Below are positions 10,499-19,724 of a stretch of 64,000 nt of DNA, piece after piece. The stretch is from positions 1 through 64,000 of the forward strand of contig CALZHT010000008.1 of assembly GCA_945787445.1 (NCBI GenBank), written 5' to 3'. The translations under genes were made by a program, and so were the position numbers. The DNA is from an uncultured Desulfobulbaceae bacterium. GTDB lineage: Bacteria > Desulfobacterota > Desulfobulbia > Desulfobulbales > CALZHT01. The notes beneath the pieces were generated by a model. It was not told the origin of the DNA and did no database searches. It saw only the letters and a program-made list of their open reading frames with translations. Every line of letters starts with the position of its first letter. Position 1 is the first letter of the stretch.

Positions 10499-11950
10499 AT
10501 GAGTTCCCTGAACCATAAGAACATACTGCTGGTCCATCCCCTTGGTTATTGGGAAGGTGCGGCAGATAAGGACATTTCCCGTATGGCCAACATCATGCCG
10601 CCCCTGGGTATGGCAAGCATTTCTGCTTATCTGGACCGGCAAGGGATGCACTCGACGATTATTGACTGTTATGCCCGGCCTGATTCCGATCGTGTTATCC
10701 GTGAATATTTGCAGGAGAGAAAGCCGGGCTATATAGGCTTCAGCTGCACCACCTCGAGTTTTCTTGATGGAATTCGCATTACTGCATTGGCAAAGAGCGT
10801 CCTGCCCGGCATAAAGGCGGTTTTTGGCGGGGTGCATGTTTCCGCCTTAAAAAACAAGGTGCTTGAAGACTATCCGGTTGTCGACTATGTCGTAGTGGGA
10901 GAAGGTGAGCAAACCTTGACAGAGCTTATGCAAGCAGAAGATGAATCACCTGATGCGGTTGCGGGTTTAATTTATCAAGACACCCAAGGTGAGGTTCGCT
11001 TTACCGGTTACCGGAAAAAATCCATAGAGCTTGATATCCTGCCGTTTCCTGCCTATGAAAAGTTGACAGGGTATCCCGACACCTATAAGCTGCCGATTTT
11101 TAATTATCCACGGACACCAAATTCCAGTTGTATTTCCAGCCGTGGCTGCCCATATGCCTGCAGCTATTGTGACCGGTCCGTATTTCGCCGCAGCTTTCGC
11201 TATAACTCTGCGGAGTATCTCTATGAGCATCTCAGCTACCTTAAGGATCGTTTCGGTATTCGCCATATCAATTTTTATGATGACCAGTTTACCTTTAATC
11301 GCAAAAGGGTTGAGAAATTCACCGACATGATGATTGACCGCCCCTTGGGCATGACCTTCAATTGCGCAGTAAGGGCCGAGCATATTGATTTTGATTTGTT
11401 GAGGAGGATGAAGGACGCCGGTTGCTGGATGATCAGCCTGGGAATTGAAAGCGGCGATGAGAATCTCCTGGCCCAGCATCGTCAGAATGCGAACCTGACC
11501 ATGTTGGCTGAAAAAATCCGTTTGATCAAAAAGGCGTCAATCCGCACCAAAGGACTCTTAATGATGGGGTTACCGGGTGAATCAGAGAACAGTGTCAGAA
11601 AGAGTATGGATTATGTTTTTTCCCTGCCCATTGATGATTTTAATCTGGCCAAGTTTACTCCTTTTCCCGGATCGCCGATTTATGAAAATATCAATACGCT
11701 TGGGACATTTGAAGAGGACTGGGAGAAAATGGATTGTATGCAGTTTCTCTTTGTTCCCCACGGTATGACAAAAGAACGGTTGGAAGAGCTGTTCATTGCG
11801 TTCTATAAGACCCATTATATGAGGCCGAGGGTTATGTTGGGTTATGTTGCCATGCTCTGGCGATCACCGGACAGCTGGAAACGTTTTGTAACCGACCTCG
11901 GTTCCTTTCTTAAGTTTGCCAGGAGCAACAAGCGGCTTGGAGAAAATTAA
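10499..11950 (+). CDS. B12-binding-domain radical SAM protein
   Basis: Cobalamin-like N-terminal domain (LLVHPLGYWEG...GFSCTTSSFLDG) and SSRGCPYACSYCDRS (CxxxCxxC). Confidence 0.85.
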   Translation: MSSLNHKNILLVHPLGYWEGAADKDISRMANIMPPLGMASISAYLDRQGMHSTIIDCYARPDSDRVIREYLQERKPGYIGFSCTTSSFLDGIRITALAKSVLPGIKAVFGGVHVSALKNKVLEDYPVVDYVVVGEGEQTLTELMQAEDESPDAVAGLIYQDTQGEVRFTGYRKKSIELDILPFPAYEKLTGYPDTYKLPIFNYPRTPNSSCISSRGCPYACSYCDRSVFRRSFRYNSAEYLYEHLSYLKDRFGIRHINFYDDQFTFNRKRVEKFTDMMIDRPLGMTFNCAVRAEHIDFDLLRRMKDAGCWMISLGIESGDENLLAQHRQNANLTMLAEKIRLIKKASIRTKGLLMMGLPGESENSVRKSMDYVFSLPIDDFNLAKFTPFPGSPIYENINTLGTFEEDWEKMDCMQFLFVPHGMTKERLEELFIAFYKTHYMRPRVMLGYVAMLWRSPDSWKRFVTDLGSFLKFARSNKRLGEN

Positions 11951-11995
11951 GCCGTCACCATAGAAAGGATAAGGATTTTTTTAAGAGAGGCTTCT

Positions 11996-12409
11996 ATGCG
12001 GAAACAGGATGTGCCACAGGATATCGGAATTGCGGAGGGATTGAAGGAGGTCTGTTATGCAGTGGATGATACCGGGCGCTATGTTCTGGTGCCGAGTGCC
12101 GGTTGGGAGCCCAAGAATGTCACCAATCATCAGGCCTGGCAGCTTATCGAGGAGCAGCAGCGGGATGTCGCCACCCAGGTTTTAGAGGGACGCCAGAGCC
12201 CCATAGCATATTATATGACTAAGAATTTGATGGATGTCGGCCTGCTCGCTCAGTATGTGGGATTCTTCCGTTGGCGTGTTCGGCGGCACCTTAAGCCTAG
12301 AGTGTTCAGAAAACTAGCACCTGCGGTGCTTGAAAAGTATGCAAAGGTGTTCGGCATAACCGTTGAGCAGCTTACCGATCAACGTCAAATAGGCAACAAC
12401 GTTCCATAG
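11996..12409 (+). CDS. Uncharacterised 137-aa protein directly upstream of the BtrH-like gene
   Basis: Intact ORF within a same-strand gene cluster; no family recognised. Confidence 0.55.
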   Translation: MRKQDVPQDIGIAEGLKEVCYAVDDTGRYVLVPSAGWEPKNVTNHQAWQLIEEQQRDVATQVLEGRQSPIAYYMTKNLMDVGLLAQYVGFFRWRVRRHLKPRVFRKLAPAVLEKYAKVFGITVEQLTDQRQIGNNVP

Positions 12410-12422
12410 AGTGACAATATAG

Positions 12423-13421
12423 ATGGAGATACCCTTTACGCACCGGCAGTCCGCTCATTGCGAAACCGGCACCACATCAAATCTGTTGAACCATTATGGT
12501 GTTCCTGTATCCGAAGCCATGGTGTTCGGTATCGGGGCGGGATTGTTTTTTGGGTATCTGCCCTTCATAAAGTTGAACAATCTGCCTCTCACTACTTTTC
12601 GGAGCGCTACAGGGGCCATATTCAAACGCACCACCAGAGAGCTGGCTATTAAAGTTGAAACACAGAGATTCCGTGATCCGGAAAAAGCCATGGTCGCGCT
12701 GGACAGTAAACTTGATCAGGGTATCCCGGTCGGAATTCAGACCGGGGCCTACTGGCTTCCTTACTTTCCTCCTGCCTTCAGGTTTCATTTCAATATGCAC
12801 AATTCCATCGTCATAGCGAAGAGAGATGACGAGTATCTGATAAGTGACCCTGTTTTCCCTGAACCGGTGCTCTGCTCCGCTCATCACCTGAAACTTGCCC
12901 GTTTTGCAAAAGGAACCCTGGCCCCCAAAGGGAAAATGTATGTTTTTCGAGAAGTCCCCCAGCATGTTGATCTTATGCAGCCTATCAAAAAAGGGATAAA
13001 GGTTCTTACCAACGCCATGTTGAAAAATCCTGTTCCTCTCCTTGGCGTGAGAGGTATCCGGTATCTGGCAGGACAGCTTGAGAAGTGGCCGAGGAAGTTC
13101 GGAAAAGACCAGGCCCTGTTGTATCTCGGTCAGGTGGTCAGAATGCAGGAGGAAATCGGCACAGGCGGTGCTGGCTTCCGTTTCATTTTTGCCGCCTTTC
13201 TCCAGGAAGCGGCATCAACCTTGGAGGATAATCGTTTCCAGGCCTACTCGGAAAGAATGACGCAGATCGGCGACCACTGGCGAGAGTTTGCAGTTGTAGC
13301 GGCACGAAATTGCAAGGGAAGGGCAGGTGAGAATGATTCATATGCTGTCATGGCCCGGATTTTAATTGAATGCGCGGACCAGGAAGAACTGTTGTATCAG
13401 GATTTGGCCAATTCAATCTGA
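12423..13421 (+). CDS. BtrH-N-terminal/DUF4872-like protein (possible ACP-dependent acyltransferase)
   Basis: HRQSAHCETGTTSNLLNHYGVPVSEAMVFGIGAGLFFGYL resembles the butirosin BtrH N-terminal domain. Confidence 0.75.
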   Translation: MEIPFTHRQSAHCETGTTSNLLNHYGVPVSEAMVFGIGAGLFFGYLPFIKLNNLPLTTFRSATGAIFKRTTRELAIKVETQRFRDPEKAMVALDSKLDQGIPVGIQTGAYWLPYFPPAFRFHFNMHNSIVIAKRDDEYLISDPVFPEPVLCSAHHLKLARFAKGTLAPKGKMYVFREVPQHVDLMQPIKKGIKVLTNAMLKNPVPLLGVRGIRYLAGQLEKWPRKFGKDQALLYLGQVVRMQEEIGTGGAGFRFIFAAFLQEAASTLEDNRFQAYSERMTQIGDHWREFAVVAARNCKGRAGENDSYAVMARILIECADQEELLYQDLANSI

Positions 13422-13458
13422 CTTGTTTTTTATTGGTTTCAGGGTATAACAATACACC

Positions 13459-14241
13459 ATGCCCCTTAGTGTTGATAATGAATGCTCAGATGCCGAAGCC
13501 CCCATCCTGGCCGCGCACCAGTTGGTGAAAGTATATACAGGTGCTGACCGGCCTGCGGTTGACGGTCTTGATATCACAATCCGGCCCGGCGAGATTTTCG
13601 GTCTGCTCGGGCCTAACGGCGCCGGAAAAACCACGACCATATCCATAATGAGCACGTTGCTGTTACCCACATCCGGCAGTGTGTCAATCTGCAATACAGA
13701 TGGAATTAAACACCCCAAGAAGGTGAGGCGGATGATCAGCCTCGTGCCCCAGGACATTGCCCTTTATCCGGAAATGACGGCCCGGGAGAATCTGCGGTAT
13801 TTCGGGCGCCTGTTTGGCTTGCAAGGTAAGAAGCTTGCAGAGAGAATCGAGAATTGCCTCGAACAAGTGGGACTTGAGAATAAGGGGGATAAACGGGTAT
13901 TTTCCTGCTCCGGCGGCATGAAGCGCAGGATAAATCTTGCGGTGGGCATCCTCAACAAACCGATAATTCTTTTTTTAGATGAACCAACGGTGGGTATTGA
14001 CGCCCAATCCAGGAACATGATTTTGGAGAAACTTCTTCTCCTGAAAGATACCGGCACAACAATAGTTTACACTACGCATTATATGGAGGAGGCGGAAAAG
14101 CTCTGCACCAGGATTATTATCTTGGATGACGGGAAAAACATTGCCGAGGGCAGACCCCGAGAGCTTGTCGAGGATGCACCAGGATGCAACAATCTGCAGG
14201 ACTTTTTCTTCTCTCTTACCGGCAGGGATCTCAGGGATTAG
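13459..14241 (+). CDS. ABC transporter ATP-binding protein (ABC-2 type)
   Basis: GLLGPNGAGKTTT Walker A, FSCSGGMKRRINLA signature, ILFLDEPTVGID Walker B. Confidence 0.9.
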   Translation: MPLSVDNECSDAEAPILAAHQLVKVYTGADRPAVDGLDITIRPGEIFGLLGPNGAGKTTTISIMSTLLLPTSGSVSICNTDGIKHPKKVRRMISLVPQDIALYPEMTARENLRYFGRLFGLQGKKLAERIENCLEQVGLENKGDKRVFSCSGGMKRRINLAVGILNKPIILFLDEPTVGIDAQSRNMILEKLLLLKDTGTTIVYTTHYMEEAEKLCTRIIILDDGKNIAEGRPRELVEDAPGCNNLQDFFFSLTGRDLRD

Positions 14242-14283
14242 ATACTGAATCCCTGTGTTTGGCACTCAACATGCACGGGATAT

Positions 14284-14427
14284 AATACATTCTCGGATTT
14301 TGTAATGATATTCATAAAGTGCCTAAAGTTCGAAGTGCCTAAAGTGCCTAAAGTTATGGTACTTTTCTGGTTAGATAAATCCTTTAACTTTAGGCACTTC
14401 GAACTTTAGCTCACTTTAGGCACTTTC
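14284..14427. repeat. Hairpin repeat, family 2 copy (degenerate flanks)
   Basis: aagtgcctaaagttcgaagtgcctaaagt ... actttaggcacttcgaactttagctcactttaggcactt inverted arms; related to 18222 and 30943. Confidence 0.8.
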
Positions 14428-14435
14428 TCTTCCCT

Positions 14436-15773
14436 ATGTCAAGATTGCGCGCAACAATTATCAAGGAAATTACCCTTCTCTGGCGGGACCGGGCCGGTAT
14501 GGTGATCCTTTTTGTCATGCCCGCAGTCCTGGTCCTTGTTATTACCCTTGTACAGGAAAACGTTTTAAAGGTGATGGGGGAGGCAAACACCCGGGTGTTA
14601 TTCGTGGATATGGATGGAAGCCGTTTGGGGAAGGCCATTGCCGAGCAGCTCCAGGAATTGGGAACAGTAGAGTTGGTCAGAGAGGTCAACGGCAACAAAA
14701 TTAATCAGCCAGCAGCCTTTGAATTAATCAGACAGGGTAATTTCCGCTTCGGGATAGTAATTCCCAAAGGCATAGGCGACGCCCTTAAAAAAAGAGCAAA
14801 ACAGGTGGTGGCAAGATCACTTGATGACAAAGCCCCTTCAAGGGAGGACGACGCCAAACTCCCGGAAGTGATGGTATATTTTGATCCTGCTGTGCGCGGC
14901 GGTTTCAGATCGGCAGTGTTGAGCACCCTCAACAGGGTAATCTTACGTGTTGAGATTGATGAAAAAATGGCATTCTTCGCAGAGTTGCTTCCGGCGCACC
15001 TTGAAAAAAACATCGAGGAAAGTATGGGTTTTTCCTACCCGGGCGGAGTTGCCATGGATTTCCCGCCAATAAACATTGAGTGGAGCAAGCAACCCCTGCT
15101 CGGTGTCAAAGAGGAGTTTGCTTTCCGTAGTACGTATGCGAAAATTCCAACATCTGTACAACAAAATGTCCCGGCCTGGGCTTTGTTCGGCATGTTTTTC
15201 GTGGTAGTGCCGATGGCCGGCGCTCTGATCAGGGAAAGAGAGACCGGCACACTTGCCAGGTTGCTGACCATGCCGGTATCAGGTATGTGCCTGCTTTTCG
15301 GAAAAGTGGCGGCCTATGTAGGAGTATGCCTTGTCCAGTTCACCATAATAGTTTTAATCGGCAAATATCTGCTTCCTTTTCTGGGCACGCCTTCGTTGGA
15401 CATGGGATCAGATCCTGTTGCCATATCCGTCATCGTTCTTAGCTCCATACTGGCGGCTACAGGGTATGGCATCATGCTCGGCTCCATTTCCCGCACCTAT
15501 GAACAGGCGGCCATGTTCGGCGCCATTTCTGTGGTGATTGCTGCGGCTCTTGGTGGTATTATGGTGCCGGTTTACGCCATGCCACAGTTGATGCAGAAGA
15601 TCAGCATTGTATCACCGCTAGGCTGGGGCCTTGACGCCTTCCACGACGTCTTTGTCCGGGGTGGGACTGTATCGGATGTCCTGCCTGAATCCTCGGCGTT
15701 GCTTGTTTTCTTTGCAGCAACCATGCTCATTGCTTGGATTTACCTGTTCAGGAGGATTCGAACCGGGTCATAA
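14436..15773 (+). CDS. ABC-2 type transporter permease
   Basis: N-terminal TM, large extracytoplasmic domain, C-terminal TM bundle; follows the ATPase. Confidence 0.85.
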   Translation: MSRLRATIIKEITLLWRDRAGMVILFVMPAVLVLVITLVQENVLKVMGEANTRVLFVDMDGSRLGKAIAEQLQELGTVELVREVNGNKINQPAAFELIRQGNFRFGIVIPKGIGDALKKRAKQVVARSLDDKAPSREDDAKLPEVMVYFDPAVRGGFRSAVLSTLNRVILRVEIDEKMAFFAELLPAHLEKNIEESMGFSYPGGVAMDFPPINIEWSKQPLLGVKEEFAFRSTYAKIPTSVQQNVPAWALFGMFFVVVPMAGALIRERETGTLARLLTMPVSGMCLLFGKVAAYVGVCLVQFTIIVLIGKYLLPFLGTPSLDMGSDPVAISVIVLSSILAATGYGIMLGSISRTYEQAAMFGAISVVIAAALGGIMVPVYAMPQLMQKISIVSPLGWGLDAFHDVFVRGGTVSDVLPESSALLVFFAATMLIAWIYLFRRIRTGS

Positions 15774-15807
15774 GGGCCTTTTTTAATCCTGTTCCACTAT
15801 CTTTTTT

Positions 15808-16077
15808 ATGGAGTGCTTAATGGATTCTTTAGAAAAAGAACTTCTCAATATGGTTATTGAGGTTTGTAAGATAACCGACCCGGTTCCCGCTGATTTTTCC
15901 CCGGATCAGACGTTGATCGGCCCGGAATCTCCCTTGGGCATTGATTCCCTTGATGCTGTCGAAATCGTTTTTACGGTCCAGAAGCGGTATGATGTCCGGA
16001 TCGATTCCGAAGAAACAAGCCGCCAGGTTCTGGCGTCGCTGAAAACCCTGGCGGATTTTGTCAGGAGCCATATGTAA
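15808..16077 (+). CDS. Acyl carrier protein
   Basis: GPESPLGIDSLDAVEIVF (DSL phosphopantetheine site). Confidence 0.85.
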   Translation: MECLMDSLEKELLNMVIEVCKITDPVPADFSPDQTLIGPESPLGIDSLDAVEIVFTVQKRYDVRIDSEETSRQVLASLKTLADFVRSHM

Positions 16078-16149
16078 ACCTTATAATTAGACCGATGCCA
16101 ATAAGTCCACATCCCCCCAAAGTAATCGGGCGAATCCGAACCGATGATG

Positions 16150-17847
16150 CTACATCCTGCCGCCTCTGAGGATTACTATCAAGAGCCAGAATCCCATCAA
16201 GCCGGCTACTATGAAGCCGAGCAAGCCGATAACCGGTATCTCGTGCCATTTGGGCGGGAGGCCGGAAAGCACGATGAGGGAGGAGCCGATTATCAAGGCG
16301 GCCAGAACAATGGCAAAAACAATGCGGTTGGTGGTCCGGTCGTGGGTGTAAAGCATGGGGTCCAGGCCACGGTGCTGAAATTCGATGGTTATGCGGCCTT
16401 GGCGTGCCTGTTTGAGAATGGCGCGCAGCTCACGGGGAACCTCCTTGAGCAGGTAAATAAATTCAGCTCCGGAGTTAATAATGTCATGGGCAATTCTCTT
16501 GGGATTAAGGCGGTTGAGTTGGATTTGCCGGACAAAGGGTTCAATATGCTCTGCTATTTCAAAATCCGGATCCAGTCTTCTCCCCAGGCCGTCAGCAGTG
16601 GAGAGTGCTTTCAGCATTAGAAAAAGGTTGGGTTTCATGCGCAGGTTGTGTCGGGTGAGGATCTCGAGAAGTTGGTAGAGAACCTTGCCGATTTCCAACT
16701 GTTTCAGGGGCAGATAAAAATGCTGGTCGATAAAATCGGTCAGATCTCTTTCCAGCTCTGTTGTATCCGGCTCCTGTTCATACATGGTGAGGCGGAGTAT
16801 TGTATCGGCAGCAATCTTGTCATCCCTGCCCACGACCTGGGTGATGAGGTCTGAAAAGTCCTCCCTTTCCTGGCGGTTGATACGGCCCATCATGCCGAAG
16901 TCAAGATAACAGATTACATTATTCGGAAGGATGAAAATGTTGCCGGGGTGGGGATCGGCATGAAAGAAACCATGAATAAAAATCTGTTTCATGATCAAGG
17001 TGGCTCCGCGCCGGGCGAGTTCCTGAAGATTGTATCCGGCTTCATGAAGTTGGTCCAGGTTGGAAGCCTTGATGCCCTCCACATATTCCATGGTAAGAAT
17101 ACGTTTTGTGGTCAGGTCAGGAAAAACCCTGGGGATATATATCGTGTCATCATCAATAAATCTTCTGGCAAATTGCTCAATATGGGCTGCCTCGGTAATG
17201 TAGTTTATCTCCTTTTCAAGGCTGCGGGCAAATTCTTCAATAATTTTGGTGGGACGGTGGATTTCAAACTCTTCCAAATGTTTTTCCGACAGGGCGGCCA
17301 GATGGAGCATGATTTCCAGGTCTACTTCTATGATGTTTCTGATGTGCGGGCGTTGGATTTTTACCACAACCTCGCCTTCCTCCCGCAGACGCGCCCTATG
17401 TACCTGACCAATAGAAGCTGCGGCCAGCGGAGTTTCGGCAAAGTATTCAAAAATCTCTTCTGGATAACTGCCGGTTTCTGATTTAAATATTTCCCGCACC
17501 TCCTCATAGGGAAACTGTGGCACGCTGTCCTGGAGTTTGGCGAGTTCCTGTGCGAATTCAAGAGGAATGAGGTCGGGTCGGGTGGAAAGGAGCTGGCCCA
17601 TCTTGACAAAAGTGGGTCCCAATTCTTCCAAGGCCTTGCGAACCTTTTCAGCCCGCGTCAGCTTTTCAATGTGCTCCTTCCGCTTCCTGGCAATAATCTG
17701 CAGCCCGGCACCCAGATACTCCTCTATCTTCAAGGTATCCAACAGGTCCCCGAAACCGTATTGGAAAAGGATTTGGAGTATCTGACGATAGCGGTTAAGG
17801 TGACGGTAGGTGCGGCCGATGACGCCGATCCTTCTGATACTCAGCAT
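16150..17847 (-). CDS. ABC1/UbiB/AarF-family atypical kinase
   Basis: GPTFVKMGQLLSTRPDLIP, AAASIGQVHRA, DPHPGNI, CYLDFGMMGRI. Confidence 0.9.
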   Translation of the reverse strand: MLSIRRIGVIGRTYRHLNRYRQILQILFQYGFGDLLDTLKIEEYLGAGLQIIARKRKEHIEKLTRAEKVRKALEELGPTFVKMGQLLSTRPDLIPLEFAQELAKLQDSVPQFPYEEVREIFKSETGSYPEEIFEYFAETPLAAASIGQVHRARLREEGEVVVKIQRPHIRNIIEVDLEIMLHLAALSEKHLEEFEIHRPTKIIEEFARSLEKEINYITEAAHIEQFARRFIDDDTIYIPRVFPDLTTKRILTMEYVEGIKASNLDQLHEAGYNLQELARRGATLIMKQIFIHGFFHADPHPGNIFILPNNVICYLDFGMMGRINRQEREDFSDLITQVVGRDDKIAADTILRLTMYEQEPDTTELERDLTDFIDQHFYLPLKQLEIGKVLYQLLEILTRHNLRMKPNLFLMLKALSTADGLGRRLDPDFEIAEHIEPFVRQIQLNRLNPKRIAHDIINSGAEFIYLLKEVPRELRAILKQARQGRITIEFQHRGLDPMLYTHDRTTNRIVFAIVLAALIIGSSLIVLSGLPPKWHEIPVIGLLGFIVAGLMGFWLLIVILRGGRM

Positions 17848-18159
17848 CTACTTTTTCGCCTCTTTTCCTTTGACAGCCTGTGCCAATTCCTTGACCTGGT
17901 CCTCAAGCTTGGCTACATCATCCTTGGTCACAAGGTTCATTTTCTCAATTGCCTTGTTAACCAAATCTTCAAGCTGTTCTTCCATATCCTTTTTAGCAGT
18001 CTCTGATCTTTTTTTCAGTTCTTCATAGAAATCTTTGCCTTCTTTCTCACTGAGCTTTCCCTTTTCAATAATTTCCTTTGCCAGCTCCTCCAGCTTTTCT
18101 TTCGTTAAAAAGGCGAGCCCTAACCCTGTAAATGTTACTTTTTTGATGATATCAAGCAT
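17848..18159 (-). CDS. Phasin-like coiled-coil protein
   Basis: Charged helical 103-aa protein (TKEKLEELAKEIIEKGKLSEKEGKDFYEEL) abutting the UbiB-like gene. Confidence 0.6.
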   Translation of the reverse strand: MLDIIKKVTFTGLGLAFLTKEKLEELAKEIIEKGKLSEKEGKDFYEELKKRSETAKKDMEEQLEDLVNKAIEKMNLVTKDDVAKLEDQVKELAQAVKGKEAKK

Positions 18160-18221
18160 TTCTGTCCTCCATTATTATGTTATTAGTCTATTAATAAGAT
18201 AAGCAGGAAGCTGGAAAAATC

Positions 18222-18458
18222 CAATTTCAGATCTCCTGAACTCGAGGATTTTACGATGATACCAACGTTGATAATGCCCGGAAGAGTGCCTTAAGTTCGA
18301 AGTGCTTAAAGTTAATGTACTTATTTTATTAGATGTACCTTTAACTTTAAGCAATTCGAACTTTAGCGCACTTTAGGCACTTATGCCCGGTATCAATTTT
18401 TTCAAGGGTTCCTCTATCTCCTCAATAATAAGCCATTGGGTGAGGAATTCTGAATTTG
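18222..18458. repeat. Family 2 MITE-like element, full copy
   Basis: Imperfect terminal inverted repeats (caatttcagatctcctgaa / gaggaattctgaatttg) around a palindromic core; collinear with 30943-31140. Confidence 0.8.
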
Positions 18459-18558
18459 AATGACGGGGAGGCTTGTGTGAAAGTGTGACAATGTCATCCC
18501 GGTAGGATCGCAAAAATGAAAACCTTCGCCGAAGGAAGGTCGCGGGTCATCCCATTTC

Positions 18559-19707
18559 CTATACAGCGGTGAGCATCATGTAACCTATGGAAAATCGACC
18601 GCTTTCCGGGATGAAACAGAGGAGCTTGTCGCCTTTGTGAACATGGCCTGATTTGAAAAGTTCTTCAAGGATAATGTATATGGACGCAGCGCCGGTATTT
18701 CCCTTGAGGGCAAGATTCGAGGACCATTTTTCAAAAGGTATTTCAAAGCCGATGTCGCGCATATGCTCATAAAGCTCCATCTTGAAATAGTCGGAAGAGT
18801 AATGCGGCAGGAACCAGTCAATTTCATCGGAGCTGAGATTATATTTTTTGATCTGGTGAGGAAGGGTCCTTTCGATCGAAGTGGTGATGATTTCCTTATT
18901 GAGCAGTTTGGCATCCTGTTTGACGAGAAACGCCCTGTTGTCCAGTGCATCCTGCAGCGAAGAAAATTCGCGCCAGCCCTTTAAAATGCCGTTGTCCTGC
19001 TTTATTGCCCCGGCATACATGCAGGCATCAAATTGATTGGCATGGGACATGATTTCTATCCAGTCAATTCGCAAGGAGAGCCGTCCTTCCGGAGCCTTAC
19101 CGGTGAGAAAAGCGGCGCCGGCTCCGTCTGAGAGCATCCAGCGCAAGAAATCAGCCTCAAAGGCCAGCATGGGCTGTTGGTCCAGTTTTTCTGCCTTTTC
19201 CGGATTGATTGAACCGCAGAACTGGGAGCGCATGAACGTGGAGGAATTTTCCGATCCGGCCGCAACACCGTTCTTATGTAATCCTTGTGCCACATTCATA
19301 TAGGCATACTTCAGTGCCGTAATACCGGAGAGGCATATGCCGGCTGTGCTCACTATTTCGCAAGGTCCGCATCCTATTTCTCCATGTACCATGGAGGCAT
19401 GACCGGGCATGAACTGGTCCGCTGCCGAAGTTCCGCAGCATAAACATTTTATGTCATCTAGGGTAAAGCCATCGTATGGTTTGAGACGACGTATGGCCTC
19501 GGCCGCTAGCTGGGCATTGGTGTGGGTTATTTTGCCGGTCTTGGGATCAAGAGCGTAATAACGTTGGTCAATCTTGTTGTTTCTGAGGATGATCTTCCGG
19601 GTTCGCGAAGGAACCTGATTGACCATGCCCAGAATCTGTTCCATCTCCTCATTGCCGACGGGATCGTTAGGGAGAAAGTATGCAATATCTGTTATATAAA
19701 CATCCAT
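18559..19707 (-). CDS. KAS III-like (FabH-type) ketoacyl synthase
   Basis: STAGICLSGITALKYAY (Cys), WFLPHYSSDYF (His), LKGNTGAASIY (Asn). Confidence 0.8.
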   Translation of the reverse strand: MDVYITDIAYFLPNDPVGNEEMEQILGMVNQVPSRTRKIILRNNKIDQRYYALDPKTGKITHTNAQLAAEAIRRLKPYDGFTLDDIKCLCCGTSAADQFMPGHASMVHGEIGCGPCEIVSTAGICLSGITALKYAYMNVAQGLHKNGVAAGSENSSTFMRSQFCGSINPEKAEKLDQQPMLAFEADFLRWMLSDGAGAAFLTGKAPEGRLSLRIDWIEIMSHANQFDACMYAGAIKQDNGILKGWREFSSLQDALDNRAFLVKQDAKLLNKEIITTSIERTLPHQIKKYNLSSDEIDWFLPHYSSDYFKMELYEHMRDIGFEIPFEKWSSNLALKGNTGAASIYIILEELFKSGHVHKGDKLLCFIPESGRFSIGYMMLTAV

Positions 19708-19724
19708 TATCCGGTACCTGAAAT

